From IMG/VR virus record IMGVR_UViG_3300031111_000024, positions 1-35,683 of that record: a stretch of 35,683 bases of DNA. One strand, written 5' to 3'. A program made the translations under genes and the position numbers. The notes under the pieces were generated by a model. That model searched no databases, was not told where the DNA came from, and saw nothing but the letters and a program-made list of their open reading frames with translations. This stretch comes from a virus. This document shows, piece after piece, positions 29,775-35,683 of the stretch (positions are counted from its first letter, which is position 1; each line of letters opens with the position of its first letter).

Positions 29775-32240
29775 ATGAATATAGGCCATCTTGTAGCGAC
29801 CATCGATGCCGATAATACCAAGTTCATCCGTGGTATCACTCAGGCCAATACCCACATGGCCGGTTTCGAGAAGCGGATAACGAGGTCCGGTGCCGTGGTA
29901 GATGGTGCGTTCAACTCGATAGCTGCATCGGCCAAGCGTATGGCCGGGGCGCTGGCTGTTATTGGGGTGACAACCGGTCTCGGTGCGCTTGTGGGGCAGG
30001 CGGCGCGTGTCGGTATTGAGTTCGAGCAGTCGATGGCAACGGTTGCTGGTATAACCCGGGCCACGGCTGACGAGTTCGAGATGCTGACCGGCATTGCAAA
30101 GGAAATGGGCGCCACGACCGAATGGACGGCGTCACAGTCGGCTGATGCCCTCAAGTTCCTCGGCATGGCGGGATTCGAGGCGACACAGGCCGTCAAGGCA
30201 TTACCTGGAGTCCTGGACCTTGCCACGGCCGGATCCCTTGATCTTGGCAGGGCTGCCGATATCGCGTCGAATGCTCTGACTGCGATGCAGATACCTGTGG
30301 GACAGTTGTCTCGGGTCAATGACGTATTCATCGCCACCATCACCCGGTCCAATACCGACATCGAACAGATGGCGGACGCCTTCAAGTATTCGGCGCCGAT
30401 AGCTAACGCCTTCGGCTACAGCATAGAACAACTGTCGGCCATCATCGGCAAGCTCGGGGACGCAGGAATCCAAGGCAGTATGGCGGGCACCTCGTTGGCC
30501 CGGGCCATGCAGGACGCCCGAGAGTATGCGGCGGAGATGGGGTTAGCTTCTGGCGATCTACTGTCCGTACTGGATCACCTGAAATCTTCCGGTGGTGATC
30601 TGGGCGATGTAATCTTTGAGGTGTTTGAGCAGCGGGCCGCGAAAGCAGCCCTGATTCTGGCGGACGTTACCGACGAAACCCGGTCGTTTACCGAAACGCT
30701 TGCAGGTGCGAAGGGTGAATCGACAAGGCTTGCCGACATCATGCGGGACACCGTGGGCGGATCGTTCAAGACGCTTAAATCGGTTCTTCAGGATGTGGCA
30801 ATATCGGGATTTGATTTGTACGGTGGCAACCTCAAAAGCCTAATAGATGATGCCACTCAGTGGGTGCGGGAACATAAGGAATCTATCCTGGCCTTTGCCG
30901 ATGTTTCCGTTACTGCCCTGAACCTGCTGGCCCGTGCCGTCGGTGGGGTGTTAGAGGTCGTCGGTGGGGGATTGCAGGGTGCGACAATCTTTTCGGACAT
31001 TCGGACACAGGCGGATGAAGCAGCAAGGAGTGTCCAGTCGTTAGACGAGGAAATCTCCGGGGTTTTCGATCTGGACGATCAACAACTGACAGCAGAGAAG
31101 TTCTTCAAGGCTCTGACATATTCGCTCGTTGATGCGGCAGCGTTTGCTGCGGCAGGAATCACCAGTATTGTCTCGTTTACAGCGGGAGCCATTTGGGAAC
31201 TTATCAAAACGGTTCTCAAAGATATTGCCCAAATAGGTGTTGTGATTGATGCTGTCGGTAAGGCCATAACGGGCGCTGGCACGTTCGATGATGTCACTGC
31301 GGCATTGTCCGGGATTAAGGCCCCCGATGTTAGTGGCCTGTGGAAAACCCTATCCGATGAAATGACGAAAACGTGGGGTGACTTCTATAAGGAAACTGCC
31401 GCTGAATGGCTTAAAGCGATCTACAATCCCGCCACGGCTGACGTGTTGATAGCCGGTTTGAATCCACAGGGTTCCCCCGTGGCACAAGGCGGCGTGGCTG
31501 GGGCCGGTGGTGTATCTCCGGGGGCATCACCCTTTGCGGGTGTCTCAGCCCCCCCCCTTATCGGCGGTGAAGACATAGACCCTGTTCACCAAATGATGAT
31601 GGGGGGAGTTTCCCCTATAGAGACGATGTGTAAGGCTGAAGAAACATGGCAGATGACGGTGAAGCGTGTAGTTGATGAATGGGAGAAGGGGGTCACCAAT
31701 ATCGAAGGCAGGACGTGGGATGCCCTGTCTATCATGGAGTCGTCCTTTTCACAACTGTCCGGCGGCGTTACCGAGATGATGTTCGGTATGCGGGATAGTC
31801 TTGCTGACATCTTCAAGGGCATCGCAATGGACTGGGTTAAGTTCTTCATCGATGAGGCATTGAAGGCGTTGAAGGTGAAGTTCGTTGGGCAGGTGGTCAA
31901 CCTTGTCACCAGCATATTCGACAATCCCGTCAACGACGCCCTTGCCGCGAAAGAGGGGTACAGGGTCGCCATGTTTATGCAGCAGGGGTTTGTCGCTGGG
32001 TTCTCACAGCAGGACATGGCCAACATCGTGACAAAAGCGGTCGGGGATGCCGGGGCCAACGGCGGGCAAGCATCGCCTGTCGTCAATCACTACCATTTCG
32101 ACGGTGTGGTCACAGAAGATTTCCAGAGTGAGACTATCCGCCGGGCGAGCCTGGCCTCAAAACGGAGGGCTGTACAGTTCAGAACAGTCAGGGATGAGCA
32201 GTTCGGGGATTCGATAGCTTTAGGGGGGCTGATAGGGTAA
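29775..32240 (+). CDS. Tail tape measure protein
   Basis: 821 residues. The N-terminus is a TP901/PhageMin_Tail-type core (ARVGIEFEQSMATVAGIT, ATTEWTASQSADALKFLGMA, LGDAGIQGSMAGTSLARAM). Long helices and two hydrophobic stretches follow (around 375-400 and 445-475), the latter seen in tape measures that enter the host membrane. There is a Gly/Pro-rich loop near residues 565-600. Using 0.15 nm per residue the tail would be about 120 nm long, a rough family-based estimate. Ends in a TAATG overlap with the tip gene. Confidence 0.9.
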   Translation: MNIGHLVATIDADNTKFIRGITQANTHMAGFEKRITRSGAVVDGAFNSIAASAKRMAGALAVIGVTTGLGALVGQAARVGIEFEQSMATVAGITRATADEFEMLTGIAKEMGATTEWTASQSADALKFLGMAGFEATQAVKALPGVLDLATAGSLDLGRAADIASNALTAMQIPVGQLSRVNDVFIATITRSNTDIEQMADAFKYSAPIANAFGYSIEQLSAIIGKLGDAGIQGSMAGTSLARAMQDAREYAAEMGLASGDLLSVLDHLKSSGGDLGDVIFEVFEQRAAKAALILADVTDETRSFTETLAGAKGESTRLADIMRDTVGGSFKTLKSVLQDVAISGFDLYGGNLKSLIDDATQWVREHKESILAFADVSVTALNLLARAVGGVLEVVGGGLQGATIFSDIRTQADEAARSVQSLDEEISGVFDLDDQQLTAEKFFKALTYSLVDAAAFAAAGITSIVSFTAGAIWELIKTVLKDIAQIGVVIDAVGKAITGAGTFDDVTAALSGIKAPDVSGLWKTLSDEMTKTWGDFYKETAAEWLKAIYNPATADVLIAGLNPQGSPVAQGGVAGAGGVSPGASPFAGVSAPPLIGGEDIDPVHQMMMGGVSPIETMCKAEETWQMTVKRVVDEWEKGVTNIEGRTWDALSIMESSFSQLSGGVTEMMFGMRDSLADIFKGIAMDWVKFFIDEALKALKVKFVGQVVNLVTSIFDNPVNDALAAKEGYRVAMFMQQGFVAGFSQQDMANIVTKAVGDAGANGGQASPVVNHYHFDGVVTEDFQSETIRRASLASKRRAVQFRTVRDEQFGDSIALGGLIG

Positions 32241-34642
32241 TGCGTACACCTCCGACCAAATTCAGCAACTTCCAGAAGCGGGGAGATGTCGATCGTGTTT
32301 GGGTTGTGAAGATAACCGACGGGTCGAATACCCTGATGGTTGCCGACAGGGACATGGAACTGACGGACGGTCATGTGTACGCCCTGCTCAAGGGTGATAT
32401 CACTATTGAGCAGAGTATTGACCCTCTGGCCCGGTCGTGGTCGGACGCTTCCTTTGAAGTCATCCTGCGCAATTCGCCCTACCGAAAAGATACGTCCGGT
32501 AACTGGGTAAGACCGTCAGACGAAACGGTGTTTGACGGTTCGCAGGTGGACGTTACTATTTACGCTATCACAGGGCCGAGTGCTGCTGCCCTGACTGATG
32601 GGCTACTGGAATTTACCGGGGTGAGTACGGCACCCTGCCAGTACAACGGATCCGAGCTAACGTTGTCGGTGGAAGATATTGGGGCGCAGAAACGACGAGA
32701 ACAGTTCCCGATCACGTCTATGTCGGAAGTCGATTCCGGTCATCCCGAGGAAGACGCCATCCTGCCCGTTATCGGCGGATCGTTCGAGGACGCGACGTTA
32801 TGGGGTGGCCCGGAGCATTTAGTCAGGGGATATGCGAGGGAGTCCGGGGGAACAATAACCTATCACATAGCTGATCATCTGTTGGCTGATGTTCATGCGG
32901 CATGGGTTCGTATCGATGAATTGGACGCGTGGATGAAGCTGGACTGGTCTGGGATGAGCTTCACTGAGACTACAGGTTCAGGAGATGATGGCATAACGAG
33001 AACGATTGTGACCGTTGCCACCTCATCCAACCCAATCAAGGGGCACCTGTTTATTCCCCCCAGGCGGGTAGAAATTGAAGCGTTTACGGGGGCTTATAAT
33101 AACGCCGACTATTCGGGAGGCAGGAACAATTGCCAAAACCCGCAATATATGTACGACCTCAACAATAAGACTTGTTCGATACTGAACCAAGGGAGCACTG
33201 CCGGGCACGCCTTAGTATCCGTCAGATGGGAGGACGTTGAATCGTTCCAGATAGTGCCGGGAGGGACGGCGACATATGAAAGTAGGCGGGGGAATAGTGG
33301 GTGTACTCCGTTCCGTAGTCAGAGGGGTCCGCACGGCCCGGATCAGGAAAGAGAAATCATTCGAGGGACTTATACTCTACCGGCAATAAAGAAGAGCCGA
33401 CTAACGATGCACGGCACTGACACCTACTTGGTGTGGAGGGCTTTAGCGAATCCAGATTTGACGTATAGCTATGGATGGTCGGGGAGTCCAGACTACGACT
33501 TCCTGTCATGTGCGATGGGATGGTTCCCGAATGCTCCCGGTGGCGCGCAGTATTTGATGTCTGAGGAATCAAACATTTATGATGGTTCTATCCGTGAAAT
33601 GCATCTCTGGGCTGATGTGCCGTCAGGTGCCGCCGTTGAGGTACAATTCAGTCGGGACGTTGGCTGGGACTTCTACACCAACGGGTTTATAGCCAGATTC
33701 CTCGTGAAGACATCCGCCGCCACCGAAGACTGGATGCTTAAGATATACCAAGTTGCGCTGCGGCTTTACACCACGACTGATATCAACATATCCGAAGGCA
33801 TCCCCGTATATTTTGAGGTGTCAGGCATCCCAGTATCGTCCAGGCAGGGTACGGCTTATGCCTCTGTGACGGCAGGCGATGTGGCTGAACATCCCTTGTT
33901 GCAGAGTGAACTTCTTCAGTCGCAGCCTATCGGTTTGTCTGCCGGTGAGATCGATACGGATTCTGTTGATGCTGCCTACACGGCCTCAATTAGTGAGAAC
34001 ACGGTAACAACCGACCTGGAAACCCGCTTTATCATCAGGTCCGAAGATCGGCATACCATCGGGTCGTTCCTCCAGGAATTGGCGGAAAACTCTCACCACC
34101 TGTTCTATTTCGACGCAGATGGAGAGGCCCGGTTCGTCGATATGTTGTACGGTGACACACCGTCGCCTGATGCGACCATCCCGTATTACGACCTGTCGAC
34201 TGCCCCTGAAGTGTTCGGCACCGACTTCAAGAGCATCATTAACCGACTCGGCATGAACTATGGCTTCGTCCCTGTTCGGAATCGATTCTCCGAAAGCATG
34301 ATAATCGACAACTCAAGTTCACAATCCACCTATGGGATCAAGACGCGGCCGGGGGATTTCAGGTTCATCGTCGGCGATACTACAGCAACAAACATCGGCA
34401 AGGGGCTGGTGTCCGAATCCTACTCCCTCCTGAAGAACGTGAAGCACGGCATCAGGATCGCGACCAGGGGGTGGACCTGGTTGCACTTGCAGATCGGTGA
34501 CTGGATCGAGATTGATGATTCGAGCGTCGATCCTCACTTGGAGTTCAGGAGCGCAACCTGGTCGGGTGAGGTGTTTATGATCATCGGCAAGCAGAGAAGA
34601 ATGGGCGGGGTGGTGTTTGAGGCCCTGAAAATATACGAGTGA
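32240..34642 (+). CDS. Large tail-tip / baseplate hub protein
   Basis: 800 residues, starting in the TAATG overlap. N-terminal part (about 1-165) looks like a tail-tip adaptor (DRVWVVKITDGSNTLMVADR, DITIEQSIDPLARSWSDASF, LSVEDIGAQKRREQFP). A large central region (about 190-570) is beta-rich and may be a carbohydrate-binding or head-domain insertion. The C-terminal part (IGSFLQELAENSHHLFYFDA, WTWLHLQIGDWIEIDD) resembles hub proteins. It should sit below the tail tube and contact the host. The middle insert is not recognised. Confidence 0.78.
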   Translation: MRTPPTKFSNFQKRGDVDRVWVVKITDGSNTLMVADRDMELTDGHVYALLKGDITIEQSIDPLARSWSDASFEVILRNSPYRKDTSGNWVRPSDETVFDGSQVDVTIYAITGPSAAALTDGLLEFTGVSTAPCQYNGSELTLSVEDIGAQKRREQFPITSMSEVDSGHPEEDAILPVIGGSFEDATLWGGPEHLVRGYARESGGTITYHIADHLLADVHAAWVRIDELDAWMKLDWSGMSFTETTGSGDDGITRTIVTVATSSNPIKGHLFIPPRRVEIEAFTGAYNNADYSGGRNNCQNPQYMYDLNNKTCSILNQGSTAGHALVSVRWEDVESFQIVPGGTATYESRRGNSGCTPFRSQRGPHGPDQEREIIRGTYTLPAIKKSRLTMHGTDTYLVWRALANPDLTYSYGWSGSPDYDFLSCAMGWFPNAPGGAQYLMSEESNIYDGSIREMHLWADVPSGAAVEVQFSRDVGWDFYTNGFIARFLVKTSAATEDWMLKIYQVALRLYTTTDINISEGIPVYFEVSGIPVSSRQGTAYASVTAGDVAEHPLLQSELLQSQPIGLSAGEIDTDSVDAAYTASISENTVTTDLETRFIIRSEDRHTIGSFLQELAENSHHLFYFDADGEARFVDMLYGDTPSPDATIPYYDLSTAPEVFGTDFKSIINRLGMNYGFVPVRNRFSESMIIDNSSSQSTYGIKTRPGDFRFIVGDTTATNIGKGLVSESYSLLKNVKHGIRIATRGWTWLHLQIGDWIEIDDSSVDPHLEFRSATWSGEVFMIIGKQRRMGGVVFEALKIYE

Positions 34643-34646
34643 TGAC

Positions 34647-35453
34647 ATGGCAGCAACAGTAAAAGCAATCACGACCGGAAACATGGCGGCGGCTACGGTG
34701 CTGTCTGTGACGTCTGAAGCTACCGGATACCCGAAAGAGAACGTGCTCGACAACAACCCCGATACGTATTGGAAGTCTACGGATGGATCCGTCAACCAAT
34801 ATTTTGACTTCGACCTGGGATCGGCCAAGACAGTGGACACCGTGGTGCTTTGGGTTCATAACTATGAAGATCTGACCAGTTCCAGGGTGGTGCGCCTGTA
34901 CTATTCTGATGATGAAGTGACGTACACGTTTGAATCTGGATCACCTGAGTTACCCGATTCTGCCGGTCCGTTGAGGATAAGGACGTTAGGCACAGCGAGA
35001 ACCCACAGGTATTGGAGAATCATTATCGACGGCGACGCGTCGTCTCTGGCCGAAGTCCCAGAGATATCGGGGGTCTGGTTTGGAACCTTATGGCAGCCAA
35101 CGGTTGGCAGTAGGTATCCCGAATCCGATGCTGTCATGGCGGGGAATGGGGTTGCGATATCAAATGCCGGCCGACAATTCGGCATGGCGTACAGGTCATG
35201 CCTCCAGCACCTGTATACCAGATCATTCCGTGTCACTACGGATGCTGACCTTGCGGAAGTGCAGGGAATGTTCACCGACAGTTTGGGACGGTTGAGGCCG
35301 GTGTTTCTGTGGGAAAGTTCAACGCAAACGGACGCCCATATGTGCTATCTGCAAACCGACGAAATGAACATAACTGAAATAGGCCCGGACATACACGATA
35401 CGGTACTACAATTCTTGTCGGTGCCATACATCGGACCAGGGGACAGCTACTGA
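34647..35453 (+). CDS. Tail protein with F5/8 type C (discoidin-like) domain
   Basis: 268 residues. Residues about 15-150 are a galactose-binding-like F5/8C domain: TGYPKENVLDNNPDTYWKST, FDFDLGSAKTVDTVVLWVHN, VRLYYSDDEVTY and RYWRIIIDG. The rest (SAVMAGNG-like and RSFRVTTDADLAEVQGM) is a tail-tip-type domain ending near the tail gene stop. F5/8C domains bind sugars or lipids; here the protein is a strong candidate for host receptor recognition. It ends in an ATGA overlap with the next small gene. Confidence 0.8.
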   Translation: MAATVKAITTGNMAAATVLSVTSEATGYPKENVLDNNPDTYWKSTDGSVNQYFDFDLGSAKTVDTVVLWVHNYEDLTSSRVVRLYYSDDEVTYTFESGSPELPDSAGPLRIRTLGTARTHRYWRIIIDGDASSLAEVPEISGVWFGTLWQPTVGSRYPESDAVMAGNGVAISNAGRQFGMAYRSCLQHLYTRSFRVTTDADLAEVQGMFTDSLGRLRPVFLWESSTQTDAHMCYLQTDEMNITEIGPDIHDTVLQFLSVPYIGPGDSY

Positions 35454-35683
35454 TGATTGATGTCGGCTTTATAATATTGGCCTTCGCGATTGGCGCTTTG
35501 TTTGGCGCCTTCGTGGCAGGCGCGGCTTACAGAAGAGGAGAATATGACAGTAGATTATGTAACGGTTCTGATACTGGGGGCGTTCGCAGGATATCTCGTT
35601 GGGCACCTGTCGTGGGTGTGGAGAGCGAACGGCAGGAAGGTGGTCTTTGTAGACCCGAATCAGAAGATAGTAAACAAGGGCCG
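35453..35683 (+). CDS. Small membrane protein (partial, runs off the window)
   Basis: Starts in an ATGA overlap with the F5/8C gene: MIDVGFIILAFAIGALFGAF and AGAAYRRGEYDSRLC, with one membrane segment at about 5-25. The frame remains open to the right edge (77 residues so far). The first 30 residues look real; the later ones overlap another gene in a different frame and may be a shadow if a stop lies just outside. Confidence 0.5.
   Translation, partial: MIDVGFIILAFAIGALFGAFVAGAAYRRGEYDSRLCNGSDTGGVRRISRWAPVVGVESERQEGGLCRPESEDSKQGP
35544..35683 (+). CDS. Small membrane protein (partial, 3' end missing)
   Basis: ATG 35544 with AAGAGGAG upstream. MTVDYVTVLILGAFAGYLVG then HLSWVWRANGRKVVFVDPNQ; one membrane segment at about 5-22 and a basic tail. 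Open at the window edge. The sequence is more protein-like than the overlapping frame. Could be part of a lysis gene pair. Confidence 0.65.
   Translation, partial: MTVDYVTVLILGAFAGYLVGHLSWVWRANGRKVVFVDPNQKIVNKG

Overview
The window reads as a contiguous piece of a tailed double-stranded DNA bacteriophage (or prophage) genome with siphovirus architecture. Every credible gene is on the + strand. Genes are tightly packed, with frequent ATGA, GTGA and TAATG stop/start overlaps and good AGGAG-type ribosome binding sites. Both edges cut through genes. No integrase, repressor, tRNA, rRNA, CRISPR array or insertion sequence is visible, so lifestyle cannot be decided from this piece. The host is unknown. 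One clue is a small exported protein (6354-6710) ending in a dockerin-like repeat, a style common in secreted proteins of FCB-group and related environmental bacteria such as Zixibacteria.

Layout. (1) 1-6163, replication and DNA modification: the end of a phage replication-type protein, a DnaB-like helicase, two DNA methyltransferases (one with a variable heptad repeat, one interrupted by a complete LAGLIDADG intein) and a RusA-like Holliday junction resolvase. (2) 6160-12895, about twenty small accessory genes. They include the dockerin-like protein, a duplicated coiled-coil cassette, a HigA-antitoxin-like N-terminus, an NlpC/P60 peptidoglycan hydrolase and a run of tiny membrane proteins that may hold the lysis partners. 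(3) 12896-13115, the largest non-coding gap, ending in a hairpin that covers the next ribosome binding site. (4) 13116-22593, a ParB-domain DNA methyltransferase, terminase small and large subunits, three single-span membrane proteins, portal, Mu F-like morphogenesis protein, protease/scaffold, decoration protein, HK97/encapsulin-like capsid and an acidic protein. (5) 22600-27191, a four-gene sugar-modification island inside the virion module. (6) 27195-35453, head-tail connectors, tail tube, tail chaperones with a -1 frameshift site, tape measure, a large tail-tip protein and an F5/8C-domain tail protein. The window ends in two overlapping small membrane genes.

How the genes work together. 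Regions 1 and 2 supply replication, recombination and protection of phage DNA by three unrelated-looking methyltransferases, plus host-interaction and lysis genes. Regions 4 to 6 package DNA and build the head and a long non-contractile tail. The most unusual part is region 5: a DUF115-like protein, a three-part glycosyltransferase/DUF115-like/SAM-methyltransferase fusion, a second GT-A glycosyltransferase and a UDP-glucose-dehydrogenase-like enzyme. Together these could make an activated uronic-acid-type sugar, transfer it and methylate it, which suggests glycosylation of the virion or of a host surface structure.
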